From Astropecten irregularis (Eukaryota; Echinodermata; Asteroidea; Paxillosida; Astropectinidae): a stretch of DNA of 64,000 bases. The notes beneath the pieces are model-generated. The model was not told the origin of the DNA. It saw only the letters and a list, made by a program, of their open reading frames with translations, and ran no database searches. Location: positions 4,898,001 to 4,962,000 of the forward strand of contig OZ020263.1 in the NCBI GenBank assembly GCA_963971285.1, given 5' to 3'. Positions within the stretch are counted from its first letter, which is position 1. The number at the start of each line of letters is the position of its first letter. Both the position numbers and the translations under genes were made by a program. Shown piece by piece: positions 12,841 through 25,042 of this stretch.

Positions 12841-13615
12841 TATATCCTCCGTGCTGCAGATCAGTGTTTTCTACATTTCCCACGGGGCCTCCTGCATCCC
12901 GTGTTCAGATTTAAGAAAAAAAGAGGCACTGATTAAAAAAAGGTAACGAAAAATTTAAACGGAAAAGAAAATCCAGGGTTTAATAGCCAGGGCGATCGTG
13001 ACACACAATCTTAATCGATTCGAATAAATTTGTTTGTGTCGGCGTATATAAAATGGTACGTAGCTGTAATAGTGCATTAAAATGCACGGGTATTATGGAA
13101 TAAATAGCTGAGTAAGTTATACGTGAATCCATAAAAAAAGCCTGCGAGTTTCGACAGAGAAAAGACTTCAGTGCCCCGTCAATTTTCACTCTAATGCCTT
13201 CGGTTTGATTTGACCGATTCGATTAACCTTATGACCCTTCTCGAGTCGAGCTATATTCTTTAAAACCAGATGTGGCGCCACCGTGTGAATATTTGGAATA
13301 ATTATTACCTGTGTATGGTGTTCATTTCTCTAAGTGAACTTTTTTGTACTCAGACCACAGAGATCCCGTTACGTTTATATGCAACACACTACATGCGTTC
13401 TTTATCTCGTTCTCTTAAAAGGCGTTATAAAACTCACGAAAAAGAGGGGAAACGGTTCGTGGAAGATATAGGGGAAGGGGCGGTCGGAGGAAGGGGGAGG
13501 GGGTAGAAAGCTTATTGAAAAAAAATGCTTAAAAAAAACCTAGGGAATGGAGCTACGAAAAAGGAAAATGTATCACTCACCAGAAGTTGTTACCGAGAGG
13601 ACGAGTTAAAAAAAC
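12841..13615. other. Unassigned DNA
   Basis: No gene recognised. Ends in a purine-rich run (ggggcggtcggaggaaggg, about 13476-13505). Confidence 0.35.
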
Positions 13616-13617
13616 AC

Positions 13618-13748
13618 GGTCGATTCACAAGTAATGCACCACCAAGAGTTTGCAACCCAATGCGCATGTAAGGATCGAACGATTCCGCGCATTGTGATTG
13701 GCCAATACGTTGCAAACTCTTGGTGGCGCACTATATTGTGAATCGGCC
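13618..13748. repeat. Family F palindromic MITE, copy 1
   Basis: Arms TGCACCACCAAGAGTTTGCA and TGCAAACTCTTGGTGGCGCA, flanked by CGATTCACAA / TTGTGAATCG. The centre has TTCCGCGCATTGTGATTGGC. Confidence 0.9.
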
Positions 13749-13984
13749 ATATTGAAATTGAATCTTCTTCGCATTATAAGCAAAGGTATTTTAAGTTCAG
13801 TATTTTTAACAGACTATTATAATATGGTTAATTTCTTTTTTACTACATCTGCATTCCAATCATTTATATATGCCATACATAATAAAGTAACTTTGTTAAC
13901 GATAAAAATACCTTCTCTGACCTAACAATGGGCATTATATATTCAAGGTCATTATTTTGGTCGATAAACTCTCGACAACAATTT

Positions 13985-14200
13985 TTCATCGGAATACATG
14001 GGTTTACACTTCGGAGGCCATCTTGGATTTTATCGCAACTTCAAAACGAGGCACTTCTACGCATGCGCATTTTTCGAAGTGTAAGCCCGTCCATTGTCGA
14101 AGACAATACACGTGTTTACACTTCTGCGGTTTTTATCGCGACTTCGAAACAAGGCACTATCACGCATGCGCACTTTTGGAAGTGTAAACCCGTGTATGCA
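13985..14200. repeat. Family G element, copy 1
   Basis: Contains two related halves: TTACACTTCGGAGG...AACGAGGCACT...CGCATGCGCA and TTACACTTCTGCGG...CAAGGCACT...CGCATGCGCA, ending AAGTGTAAACCCGTGTAT. Confidence 0.8.
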
Positions 14201-14229
14201 TTCACTTTTATCAAAATTTCGATTTAAGA

Positions 14230-14875
14230 AAGATCTGTTTACAATCTATAATTATATACATCTTCTTTGATTTCCTCGCTTAAATGCATTTTGTTGAGGT
14301 GGTTTTCCGACTTATACCTGCATGCATGCACCTGCATTCTTAAATTCCACAACCATTATTCACAATAAACAACGCAATACAAAACGCAAAACGGTGATGT
14401 TAGCAACCTCCCTCACTTTTTATATAGCTCGAGTTATTCTGTCCAAATAACAAAGATGCAGTTTTGCCCCGAAAAAGACCAAACGAACACCATTTTTTGT
14501 GGTTCTCGAATACTTTCTATCCTGCCCCATAAATTCATCTTTAATGGGACAAAATTCAACACTGTGGGATTTGAAAGGTTGTCAACAATCCTGTTGCTAA
14601 ACTGGGGCGCAGATGTTATTGTGCTATGACTATAGGTCCACAGAACTCCATTCATCCTTTTCTAACCTAAAAAGGAGAGACGTGAGCCGAATCGTCCGTA
14701 AATGGCGCCCGATTTTCTCCATTCAAAATCAAGGGCCTTTTCGGAACCTCAATTATTTGGCGACTGCCTTGGCTACCATTTCGCACATTGCTTAAAAAAT
14801 GGCATGAAATGAAGGTCTTAATAGCTTCGCTCTTGACGAAATTTGATCCGAAGAAGAAAACGAAGCTTACACTTT
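14230..14875. other. Unassigned DNA
   Basis: No gene recognised. Confidence 0.35.
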
Positions 14876-15191
14876 AAATGTTTTATCATACTTTGGGAGC
14901 TACCGAAACAGAAATCTCCACAGATTTACCTATAACTTATATACAGACTATACAGATTGCGATGGAAGAAACATACCGTTAACAATTTCTGCCTGAAATG
15001 CTGTATTTATCCAGAAAAGAGTCAAACCAGTGACCAGTGACCAAGAAATACTTAAGAAATACTGTGGACGTTTTTCACAGTATAATGGGACTGAAATTTT
15101 CACAGATGACAGTGACTGTATCTCCCTTGATATTTTTGCCCATGAATCTGTAATTCTTTGACAAAAACCAAAGTATGATAATTACCTTTAA
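14876..15191 (+). repeat. Family A MITE, shortened copy
   Basis: TATCATACTTTGGGAGC start, AGTATGATAATTACCTTTAA end; the inner stretch around the A/T core is shortened. Confidence 0.85.
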
Positions 15192-15355
15192 CTTTGATCG
15201 GACAAGGAAAGAAAAATCTGTCTGTATTTTCAGCCTTAAAGTGACGGGGACGCACTTTGAGTTGAAACTCTTCGGAAACAAACGTCCCAATGCAGATAAA
15301 GTTATCAAGTTTCACTATACAAAATTATATTAATGACATTTGATGAAGATTAATG

Positions 15356-15740
15356 TTAAAGGCATTGCATACGTTTGGTAATGACTCTGAACATTTATGG
15401 CAATAAAAACTTACTTGGTGAGAAGTACAGCTGCTTTGGATAGTATAATGCATATTGAGAAACGTTCAATTCGAAGTACCGCGGTTATGGAAAAATATGT
15501 CACTTTTTATCTCCAAAAATTATGAATCTGAGAAGCGTTATGGCCGTAACGCTTCTCAGCTATTGACTAACTGTTCTCTGGCGTGAAATAACCGCTCTAG
15601 TTTGTCGGCAAAATCTCAAAAACGCTACCATCCTTTTGAATTGAAACTTTCACAGGTTAGTTTTATGGTATATATATTCAATTATATTGGTTTGAAACAA
15701 ACAGTAGGCTCAAATTACCAAACGTATGCAATCCCTTTAA
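15356..15740 (+). repeat. Family C MITE, copy 1
   Basis: TTAA, then AGGCATTGCATACGTTTGG; right end CCAAACGTATGCAATCCCT, then TTAA. The middle is the palindrome AGAAGCGTTATGGCCGTAAC / GCTTCT. Six copies in the window. Confidence 0.95.
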
Positions 15741-15947
15741 TTTGTTCAGAAGACAATCGTGAGACAGACAATAAAATAAAACTTTTTTTGTGACAGCAGT
15801 CGTTAAAATAGTTATACAAAATCTCGCACTTTATTTACATTATAATAAAGTTTGTTTCCTGAATAAAAGTTATCAAGCCCCTGAAATCTCCAAAAAAATA
15901 AACGCCGCATTTCAAAGCCTCTCTAAAACAATATAATCGACATGCAC

Positions 15948-16212
15948 GTGCCTGCATTTCACTAAACTCATCGTAACTTGCAATCAATCGGATATGATGT
16001 ATTGCAGCCCTACATATGATACATGGTCGATTTTACAAAGCCCCTTACGATCGATCGTAACTCGAGTTACGAAGGATAACCCATCGTATCCTATTTAAGG
16101 CTGCAATGTATCATAAGTCCTACGATTGATGAGTTTGGTGAAATCGACCCCGGTTATCCTTCGTAACTCGACTTAAGATTGATCGTAAAGGCCTTCGTGA
16201 AATCTACCCCTG
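15948..16212. repeat. Family K element, copy 1
   Basis: TTTCACTAAACTCATCGTAA left, TACGATCGATCGTAACTCGA inside, ttatccttcgtaactcgac and CGTGAAATCTACCCC right. Relatives at 26629, 34926 and 55188. Confidence 0.8.
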
Positions 16213-16214
16213 AA

Positions 16215-17844
16215 GAGATCATTACACATCTCTGCATCTTACCATGACTATCTCGCATCTAGAGTGTCTCAAGATAGATTGCATTGAGATGTGTATACTA
16301 GGGCTTTCCTGTGATAATAATCCTTCTATTCCGTTCATCATGAGATCGGATGTCGCCTTTCAGGCACCGTACAATAATACCCCTCGGCACCACTGGATGT
16401 TAATTCAGACGGTGAATCTTCTTCACACTGAGGTCGGTGGATAATACTCACTGTGTTATTATTCCTGTTCTGTTTAATTTCGTATCAATGCATTCACATG
16501 TTTTCCTACCTCTGACCTAGTTATTTTCTATAGAAAAGGCATGTAAATCCGACACCCTGTCCCGTGCCAGGTTTCACAATTAATAATACTCTGTATACGT
16601 TTCAATTCCATGATCCGTGATATGGCTGCAGACCAGTAAACAGGTCCAAATCAGTCCGCGGAGCTCATACCCCTCAAAATATTTTCTATAAAATCATTTG
16701 CTGGGCCCTACATGGGAAGTCTTGATACAAAAAATGGATGGAACCCGGTCACCAGAGTTTGGACTTTCAACTTTGAGCTGTGTGGATGAAATCAGGCCCT
16801 AAACTCGCTCTACTTGGGCCTGTAGGGCTAGGGGAGGGGTACATTTTTTAAGTCTGGCACCAGTCAACATGGCCGTTTTCAACGTATTTTCTTTTGGATG
16901 GATTTTTCTCAAAAATTGATTGGTTACCTTAAACAAAATTGAAAGGAAAATGCAAATTGAAGTTTTCAGCTTCATTTTGGTGTATAGCTTGAGTGTCTTA
17001 GAAACTTCTGAGTATTTTTACTATCTTTTTTGGGGGGGCCATTTAGCATGGGAGCCTTTGGGAAATTATTTACTGGTCTGCACCCATATACCTTTTGGAC
17101 GCCCAAATGGAAGATTTGTGTTGTTTTTGCCGCATTGAAAATAATTGCATTTTATGCTATGTTGCCGAGATTCGCCATTACTGTCATCATCGGAAGTTTT
17201 GCTTAATAATTAGTTAATGGAATGGATTTGTTTACAATCAAATTCCTTTTAGTACAATTAATTTAATGGCAAGCATATAAAATGCACGAATCAGTCGTTT
17301 TCAACTTTACACATGCGCATTTAGATTTGAGGGCGCTATTCATTTAAGAAACTAACGGAAAAAACAATAATTATCATACATTACTATTTGTGAAAAATAA
17401 CAATAATGACTTGCGAAAATAAATGCAACAAATATCGCAGTAAATAATTAACACAAAAATTTTCAGCGAACTTTCTAACTGACCAAAACAAACAAAAATC
17501 TTGTTTTACATCCGTGATTTTAAACTAATCCCATGGTTATCCAAACGCCTATGTAGCTTGTAATATGAGGCCTCGCTACATCATTGGTAAATGCATCCTT
17601 TTACACATTGTTAGATTATAATGTACAGCTTTTTTCACCTGGCTCTTACATCATTGATTATAACACACTGTCTACGACGTGACGCTAGAGGGGGTATACC
17701 CATCTGATGAGGTTTGCTGCGACAAGAAGACGACCTGAAAAACGGTTAGCACCTCTTAAATGGTAAAAAATACGAGAAAATATAAAAATATCATGTGATT
17801 TGCCAATCAGCGAACAATTTTTTGTCCAATAATTCACAGATAAT
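16215..17844. other. Unassigned DNA
   Basis: No gene, RNA or repeat family recognised by eye. ORFs are short and lack splice-site or family support. Confidence 0.35.
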
Positions 17845-17945
17845 TTGCAGGAGTTTGCGTCTTTCAAGACGCGCATTGGGTCGACTAAATGTGATTGTCA
17901 TTGACTAATGCGTTGCAAATTTATAGGTGGCGCACTATATGGAAT
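17845..17945. repeat. Family F fragment
   Basis: GCGCATTGGGTCGAC, ATGCGTTGCAAATTTATAGG, tggcgcactatatgga. Confidence 0.75.
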
Positions 17946-17961
17946 CCTCCGGGCACTCTGT

Positions 17962-18205
17962 GGCCTTTTTCCAAACCTAGGTTCCGGCTCAGGCTCCGGC
18001 TTCATCTCTGTCACCCATTATGCTGAATAATAAAGCTTGCGGTTTTTCAGTGAAACCGAAGCTCTGTTTTCTTTTTCAAACCAGAGAATCGACTTCCGAA
18101 CCGCAGCCAAAAGCCTCTATTTTGATACCCGTATATTCACGAAACTTGGAGCCAGAGCCTGAGCCAGAGCCTGAGCCTGAGCCTGAGCCTGAGCCAAGGT
18201 GTGGA
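17962..18205. repeat. Family E element, copy 3
   Basis: TTCCGGCTCAGGCTCCGGC left, cagccaaaagcctctatttt inside, a short GAGCCT array (about 9 units) right. Confidence 0.86.
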
Positions 18206-18433
18206 TAAGGTTCTTGACGGTCACTGTTCGTTCGATGTGTCCGTGTGCCAAAGCTTAGCCGATGTGTTGTTTACTTGAGGAGATAACTCCATGGACACCT
18301 TCCTGCCGAAGTTGCCATTTCGTCTGTTCTGTGTGTGCTGTATAATAAAGTAAATGGACGAAAGACGTCATTAGCATGGACTATATGATATTGAACACCA
18401 ATATTGAACACCAATATCATTACCTTGTAAACT

Positions 18434-18659
18434 GGGGCCAATTTCATAAAACTGTTAAGCACAAAAATTTGCTAAGCATGAAATTTTTGTCTAATAATAA
18501 AAAACAGGGTTAACAACCAAATTTCCACGTGTTGTGTATCACTTTTGATTATTCTTTGGCTGTTGTTCGCTGACCATGAATATCAAATGGATTTTCAATG
18601 GTGGTTTGTTTTATTGGGCGAGACAAGCTAAGCTTAACAGTTTTATGAAATTGGCCCCA
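18434..18659. repeat. Family B element, copy 2
   Basis: TIRs GGGGCCAATTTCATAAAACT and GTTTTATGAAATTGGCCCC. The body has TCACTTTTGATTATTC, tggctgttgttcgctgacc and ATATCAAATGG. Confidence 0.92.
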
Positions 18660-18765
18660 GGTTGCAGGTAGAGAGTTCCACAGTGCAGCTGTATGCGGGA
18701 AAAAAGCTTGCAGAGAAGTGTACAGTACTGGCTTTGGGTGCCATAACTGCATGCACTTACACCAT

Positions 18766-19012
18766 GAACAATGTTCAAAGAAACAACTGCGGAGAAAGAC
18801 CTAGGTGTTTGGATAAGTAATTCACTGAAATCTACCACCCAGTGTGCAGCAGCCGCCAGGAAAGCGAACATGATCAAGAGAAACTTCACCAACAGAGTCA
18901 AAAAACGTCATCATGAAGTTGTACAAGCCGCTGGTACGTACGTCCACATCTATTGCGGCATGCAAGTTTGGAACCGCACCTCACCAAAGACATCACCATA
19001 ATTAGAGAAAGC
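18766..19012 (+). pseudogene. CR1/L2-type non-LTR retrotransposon, reverse-transcriptase C-terminal remnant (5' part)
   Basis: The translation contains TAEKDLGVWISNSLK...CAAAARKANMIKRNF, a typical run from the C-terminal end of CR1/L2-like reverse transcriptases (known family wording EKDLGVWV...KANxxLGMIKR). The frame degrades after that into WNRTSPKTSP. It is 5'-truncated and split by the element at 19013-19562. It is a dead copy. Confidence 0.85.
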
Positions 19013-19562
19013 CCCTTAAGTTCACACCGGACCTTGTGTTGCGTAGTGACTACGCCGTCCAACGCAATTCTTACGCTATAGTCTATGCTGACTTACGTAA
19101 CATTACGCCGAGGATGCAGAGTACGCAACTAAATTTAATATTCATAAATGAAACATGTTTATTGATTTGTGTCTAGAGCACTGTACGCGGGAAGTACGCA
19201 GTTTTTACGCAAGTCCACACAGCACAGGACCTTCCCTTGTAGCTGATGTACTTTGCTGGTACGAACGAACGAACGAACGCAAGTCTACGCAACGTTACGC
19301 TACTGTACGCCATCTACGCAATAGTACGCTATACCCTACGCCCATCACATGCAATCGAATCCTACAGACTACATGTAGTACGCCAATTATACACAGTAGG
19401 TACGCTGCAGTGCCTATGGTACGCAACTATACGCCATTGCACTACGCACTTCTACGTAGGCCCGGTGTAGCCCCAACCTTGAATACCTAGCCTTATTTCG
19501 GCGTACACGATTCGCAGCATTACGCAACTCTACGAAGGCCCAGTGTGAAAGGGACTAAAGGT
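19013..19562. mobile_element. Family S TIR DNA element inserted in the CR1 remnant
   Basis: Left end CCCTTAAGTTCACACCGG, right end complement CCTTTAGTCCCTTTCACACT(GGG). The interior is dominated by TACGCAA/TACGC motifs in both orientations. Retrotransposon sequence resumes directly after it. Confidence 0.75.
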
Positions 19563-19880
19563 TCAAGCACGGGTTCATTACCAACATCAGTCATCTGCTA
19601 TGTGAAGAACGCATCAAGCAGCTAAATCTCACAAGCTTATGGCGACATAAGGAAAAGAGGAGATATATCCGATTCAGACATACAGGATTTTCCACGACAT
19701 TGAGAATTATAGATTCAGATAAGATGTTCCATATAGATAACAAAACAGTCAACGGTCACCCATTGAAGTTTCACAAGACTAGGTCAAAACTTAACATTAG
19801 AAAAATATTTCTTCAGCCAACGTATAGTGAATGAATGATTGGAACAAGCTTCCATAGAGTGCCCATCTATTAAGCTTAAA
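19563..19880 (+). pseudogene. CR1/L2-type retrotransposon remnant (3' part)
   Basis: Broken frames give ERIKQLNLTSLWRHKEKRRY, then TRSKLNIRK and FFSQRIVNEWNK-like codons with frameshifts (FLQPTYSE, then a stop). The order matches the extreme C-terminus of CR1/L2 reverse transcriptase. Confidence 0.8.
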
Positions 19881-20267
19881 AAAAAAACCTGCATTATCGT
19901 ATGGATTTATAACAGTCCACCTAACACTTGCCACAGAAAAACATCCTGCATGCTCTAAAGATAGAGTTGGTGTGGCAGTTCAAGATAAAAATGTAAGGCA
20001 AATATATGGGGCAGGGGTTGTAACAGAGTCTACAGTGTAATTTGTGACAAACGCACACTGTAAAACGATATACTTAATATACTTAGTTAAACATTCTAAT
20101 CAAACTAGGCTAGTCATGTTGACTTCTTGTTCCAGTTGTTTTAAACGGAGATTTAAGCTTGGCATTCAAACAAATCCGTTTTTTAATACTAAAAATGAAG
20201 TGTCGAATGGAGCCATCCCACCGTAGAGGGCGCACGGGATATAGTATCGTGTTGAACAGAAACTCAC
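19881..20267. other. Unassigned DNA downstream of exon 17
   Basis: No polyadenylation region or final exon could be recognised with confidence. Confidence 0.35.
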
Positions 20268-20327
20268 CAGTGCAACTTCAAAGACCAGCTTGATAAGAAA
20301 GAATACAACGGGAACCGATAACTCCAC
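20268..20327 (-). CDS. TMEM175: TMEM175-like exon 17 (TM12, last recognised exon)
   Basis: The exon is 60 nt, phase 0/0, with acceptor GTCTGTTATAG and donor CTG|GTGAGT. It encodes VELSVPVVFFLIKLVFEVAL, matching human MQIAVPCAFLLLRLLVGLAL. A canonical donor follows, so a further C-terminal exon is expected. If the donor is not used, the frame reads on for about 33 more residues to a TGA near 20169. No further exon was recognised below. Confidence 0.88.
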
Positions 20328-21231
20328 CTATAACAGACACACAGTAAACCACATAATTAGCATACCGATGCAGTAATAATGTGATATCACAAATCATCAA
20401 ATTTTACATAAAATAGTTTACAGGCAACTTGGAAGCAACCAACTTCACCGCATAGAAGATGGAAACAAAATATGCCCATGTTTTTTTTTCATGAAAATAC
20501 ACTATGGCGCCCGCTTTTGTCCGTCTATAGGTTATTTATGTCGTGATTAAATCCAAAAGAAAGTTTTTGAATGGCGCTCTCTTTTGCTTAAAAAGAAAAC
20601 TGCAGTGGTGTCAATATATTGTTTACACTGCCAAATCATCTTTGATTGTAACCCGGAAGGCTAATCATGCGCACAAGACCGGCCGGGAAACCAGGGGGTG
20701 GTGTCCGTGCCGAATATTCTTCTAAGTTCATGTCCATTTCAAGAATAAATGGCGCGCCACCTACCGAGCCGTTGGGGTGAGTTGTAGTGGCATAGGGCTT
20801 TTACGAAATGGGGCTTAAGCCTAGGCTTGGCATTTGTTTTTCTACTGCCATTTTGTGTCCTAAATGAAATGAAGGGCTTGAGATACATGGCGAAGCTGGA
20901 GCCTTTCCCCAGCTTCATCATGTGGCCCAATCCCTTCGTTTCGTTTTGTGGGCCTCAAATGGCGGTAGTGAACAAAGTAAATATACTTAGTCAAGCCTAG
21001 CCCCAAGTCTAGTTTCGGAAAGGCCCATAGACCGAAAACACCACCGTATTTTCGTTTTTAATCAAATGAGGGCGCCACTCAAAAACTTGTGTCCGGATGG
21101 ATCGCACGCCATCTGGAACAATATAAGTTGTCTAAAATTATGGGCCAACCAATTTTGTTGACTTATGCCATTTACATACATTCTCTATCTGTTTTTTTTT
21201 TTGTTGGGGGGGGGGGGTTAGATTTACTTAC
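20328..21231. other. Intron between exons 17 and 16
   Basis: No coding segment is seen. It holds AT-rich DNA, scattered 'ggcgcc' dyads and a G-tract near 21205-21217. Confidence 0.5.
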
Positions 21232-21292
21232 AGCATGAATAATGTCGGCTCTGAATACCGAGGACGAAAATGCTGAGAAAAATATAATTAAG
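21232..21292 (-). CDS. TMEM175: TMEM175-like exon 16 (TM11)
   Basis: The exon is 61 nt, phase 2 in and 0 out, with acceptor TTTCTTACAG and donor GCT|GTAAGT. It encodes LIIFFSAFSSSVFRADIIHA, aligning with human CASLLAFASTCLLSRFSVGIFH. The basic/acidic pair before IIHA marks the turn into the last helix. Confidence 0.87.
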
Positions 21293-21910
21293 CTGTAAGA
21301 AACAGAAAAGAAAATAATGGTTATGGTAATAAAAAAGTTAGAGACACTTTTATCTTCCTAATAATTATATGCCTGATGAAAGTGAACAAGTTTGGGAAAT
21401 CATATTAGAAATGTTTTCTTGTCATTAACATTTAGCCAATGTAACCTAATACGGGCGACACACAATAGTGCGCAAATCACTAGCATTATGGTCGATCAAG
21501 CCATCTTTGTCATGATAGTCCTAATTGTCAATTAACTTGTGTCATTGTCTTTGACATTGCGTCATAAATTAATCACTAATTCATGACCATTTTCACCTAC
21601 AGAGGGCGCACTGTCATTAATTAAGGTCCTCACCTTATGATTGGATAAACCAATAGAAGACACACGATTCGTTTACTGTGGAAACCATCAAGACTTGACG
21701 AGAAATGCTTGTCCCTGCAGGAGAATAAGACAAGATTCGTATGAAAAACATAATATTAAGTAGGCTGCTTACAATCAGTGCAAACGACTTCAGTTTTGTC
21801 ACCGTAAGCTGAAAAGCGGCTATTCATGTTCGGCCTACTCGAAGTTTTTGTGCGCTAGATTCGCTGAACCATCTTTGTTCAGTTTCAAATCTCTGACTGA
21901 AGCAAAGGCT

Positions 21911-22137
21911 GTTTACGAAACGGCGGTTTAGTCTCAGGCTAAGGCTCCAGCTCGAACATCCATATGCTGAAAATATAGGTTGTTATTTGTCATTGGAGCT
22001 GAAGCTCCGTTTTCCTTTTCAAACCAGAGAATCTACTTCCAAACCAAAGCCAAAAGCCTCTATTTTGATACCCGTTATGTCAGAATGGGTTCATGAAAAT
22101 GGAGCCGGAGCCTGAGCCTCCGTTTCATAAACGCCCA
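21911..22137. repeat. Family E element, copy 4
   Basis: GTTTACGAAACGGCGG left, CCTCCGTTTCATAAACGCC right, family body between; little hexamer expansion. Confidence 0.9.
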
Positions 22138-22207
22138 AAGACTAATGGATGCGAAGATTTTGTTCCTATGATATAGATCGCCGCTAGAGGGCGCTAGCTC
22201 AACTCAC

Positions 22208-22286
22208 CGTTTCCAATGAGCCGCTATCCAGAACAACAACTGGAAGGTTGAAGCACAGAAGATAAGAACGCAGTGGAACTGGACGG
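22208..22286 (-). CDS. TMEM175: TMEM175-like exon 15 (TM10)
   Basis: The exon is 79 nt, phase 1 in and 2 out, with acceptor CGAGAACACAG and donor AACG|GTGAGT. It encodes VQFHCVLIFCASTFQLLFWI and then AAHWK. It aligns clearly with human VRVSCTIIFLASIFQLAMWT, with conserved C, IF, AS, FQL and W. Confidence 0.92.
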
Positions 22287-22451
22287 CTGTGTTCTCGTTC
22301 CTTCCTGCTTCCTAAGAATGCAAAGGAAGAAATGTGTATCCTGGTTATAGAGTCATGTAGGTTTATGCGAACTTGAGGCCGGTTTGGCAAGTTGGTAGGT
22401 CTAGTTGTGACTTGACGTGAAAATGGTGAAATGTAAGTTCAGCCCTTCTTA

Positions 22452-22758
22452 CACGGGACAACTATCATACTTTGGTAGCATACCGAAACAGAAATCTTCA
22501 CAGATTTACCTATACATTACAGGGTATGAAGATGGTGATGGTAGGAACATATCGTTAGAATGTTTCTGCCTGAAATGCTGTATTCATCGAGAAAAGAGTA
22601 AAACCAATGACGAAAAATATTTTTGATCTTTAAAAGAGAAAGATTTAGAAAATACTGTGAAATTTTCACAGATGACTGTTACTGTATCTTCCTCGATATT
22701 TCTGCCCATGAATCTGTACTTCTTTGACAAAAACCAACGTATGATATATTACCTTTAT
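22452..22758 (+). repeat. Family A MITE
   Basis: ATCATACTTTGGTAGCATAC start; CAACGTATGATATATTACC end. Confidence 0.88.
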
Positions 22759-23013
22759 TTAATTGTTTGCCACTAAATGGTAAAGAACCAGTTTCAAAAA
22801 TAAAAAGCGGTATGCGAGTGGTTTCATGGCTTGTGACTGCCAAACGAACAAAGATAATGGAGGTGACTTACATCGACTCCAAACAGGGAGACTAATTGGA
22901 ATCCAAGAGGCACTACACTGACGAAAAGAAGCGTCTATTGAGAGAAGAGAAAAGACACTTAAATGAAGATGAACCAGATAACAATATGAATGTTTGCGAG
23001 TAGGTTAATTTGA

Positions 23014-23377
23014 TTAAAGGTAGTATCATACTTTAGTAAGACACCAAAACAAAAATGTTCACAGATTTACGTATGACTTACAGGGTATGAAGATGGTGCT
23101 GGTAGAAACATACCGTTAACATATTTCCGCCTGAAATGGTGTATTTATCCAGAAATTAGTAAAACAACGACCGACAATCTTTTTGATCTTTTAAAAGATC
23201 AAAAATTAAAGAGAAAAGACTTAAGAAATACTGCGGCAGTTTTTCACTGTTTTCTCAAAACGTGGGCACCGTATGGGACTGAAATGTTCACAGATGACTA
23301 TTACTGTATCTTCCTTGATATTTTGCCCATGAATCTGTATTTCTTTGACAAAAAACAAAGTATGATACTACCTTTAA
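23014..23377 (+). repeat. Family A MITE, full copy
   Basis: TTAAAGGTAGTATCATACTT and AAGTATGATACTACCTTTAA bound the copy. The central GATCTTTTAAAAGATC palindrome is intact. Confidence 0.93.
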
Positions 23378-24434
23378 GTTCAAACACAAAATGCACATTG
23401 CCGGAAAACACGCGGCTCATAATCAGCTGACTGCCTAATACTGGTTGCATGGTTCATAATGCACTCATACAATTATAGCGATATTGTCATGCCAGTGAGT
23501 GATTAACATTATTGACCTATACATCATTATTTGAACTTCCAATCTGTGTTTTGTGCCGCAGTGGAGCTTTATAAATGGCGCACCTTCGTTTTTTTCTAAT
23601 CATAAAAAGTAGCTCCTTGGTGGTATTTGGAGCAAGATAATTGCACAGCGTTGAGTAATTTGGCACAGAACAACTGCAATGACAAGAAACAGTTCTACAC
23701 AGGCCTCCATACACCCTGCTTATTGCAATACTGTCAGAACACCCCGCGCGTAAATTATCATGTGCAGTGCCATAAAAAGAATCTGTGTTCCACTTCTTGC
23801 TTTGAAAATGGCGCCCTCAAGTCCATTGTACACCACATTATGAGCTCCCCTTGGTGCATTTCGTCTTCATTTCGAGGGAGCTTTTCGGGCGCCCAACTTA
23901 ATGCAAGGTCCCCAAAGTAGAATATACCTCCTATCTAACGTTTATTGGCATTTTCATATCTCGACGACGTTATCATTGCATTTCGTTTTTAAATATAAGG
24001 TAAATCACATCATTTATCATTTTGGTTGTGAGATTAGTTTGAGTTTGTTTGGCGCCCTTTTTGCAGTCAATATCTTGTCAATAGAGTCTTCGTTCACCTT
24101 GTTTAGCAAATTAAAACAAACAGCATAATCTAGCCTATACGAATTTTCATCCAAATAACAAATGGGCCTAACTTCCTACTTTATTAATATGAATTTTGCA
24201 CGTTTTTATAATATTGTGTTCCATTCCAACATTGCTGAGTTCTAAATTAGCACATGGAGATATTCTGATGCAGTTTTCCCAAAGGAAATCTGGGGAAAAT
24301 ATTACATGAAAAGTTGGATATTAACCTTATAAACAGTAGGCTTGGTTAATACTTTTTGTCATATCAATTCTGCATCAAACATACATCGCAGAAATGTCAA
24401 ATGCAATGATACTCATCTGAAATAAGGTGGGTTG

Positions 24435-24622
24435 GGGGTGGCACCATGTTATCTCTTCTGTAATAAGACTGTGGTTCTGAGAAGAACCGATGGTTTTGAT
24501 CTCTCGACGTTCCGAACAGCATGCTCTGTTCGTCTTCAAAAGGTGACTGTTACTTTCACAGAAGAGATTACACGGTGTCACCGCAAACCTACCTTATTTG
24601 ACTACTTCCACCATGAATGGCT
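24435..24622. repeat. Family I palindromic element, copy 1
   Basis: Arms around CACCATGTTATCTCTTCTGT and ACAGAAGAGATTACACGGTG, with GTTCTGAGAAGAACCGATGG inside. Confidence 0.8.
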
Positions 24623-24623
24623 T

Positions 24624-24962
24624 TTAAAGGCACAGTAAAGGATGGTAACATACACAAACAGAAATGTTCACAGATTTACGTATAACTTTCAGGATATGAC
24701 GATGGTGTTGGTAGAAGCATAGCGTTAAATTATTCACGCCCGAAATGGTGTATTTATCCAGAAATGAGCAAAACAAAGACAGTTTTGATCTCGACAAATC
24801 AAAACCATTCTTTATGTTTTATATGAAAAACTGATTCGAGCTTTTGCTATTTTCTCGTGACTCAGATCGATGTCCGATTGGGCTCATGCAAATACTGGTC
24901 TGGATCAGACAAAGTGATAGTGCTGTTCTGTGACCTTTACCAATCATGTATTATACCTTTAA
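24624..24962 (+). repeat. Family A' MITE
   Basis: TTAAAGGCACAGTAAAGG left; tgctgttctgtgacctttac, CCTTTAA right. Confidence 0.88.
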
Positions 24963-24997
24963 GTCATATTTAATATTCATCTGAATTGAATACTTAC

Positions 24998-25042
24998 CAA
25001 GCGGTTGAACAACAAAAGTAGACGGCTCAGTCTCTGTAAATA
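24998..25042 (-). CDS. TMEM175: TMEM175-like exon 14 (loop before TM10)
   Basis: The exon is 45 nt with phase 1 on both sides, acceptor TTTTATGGCAG and donor CTTG|GTAAGT. It encodes FTETEPSTFVVQPL, hydrophilic and at the place of the human loop YQQTSAFARQPRDELERV. A second acceptor 9 nt further in (TTTACAG) would remove three residues in the same phase. Sequence identity to the family is weak here, so the call rests on splice sites, phase with exon 15, and position. Confidence 0.65.

Noticed and set aside
18771-19001. A short host gene (76 codons)
   Set aside because: The peptide is the C-terminal piece of a CR1/L2-type reverse transcriptase, truncated and frameshifted.
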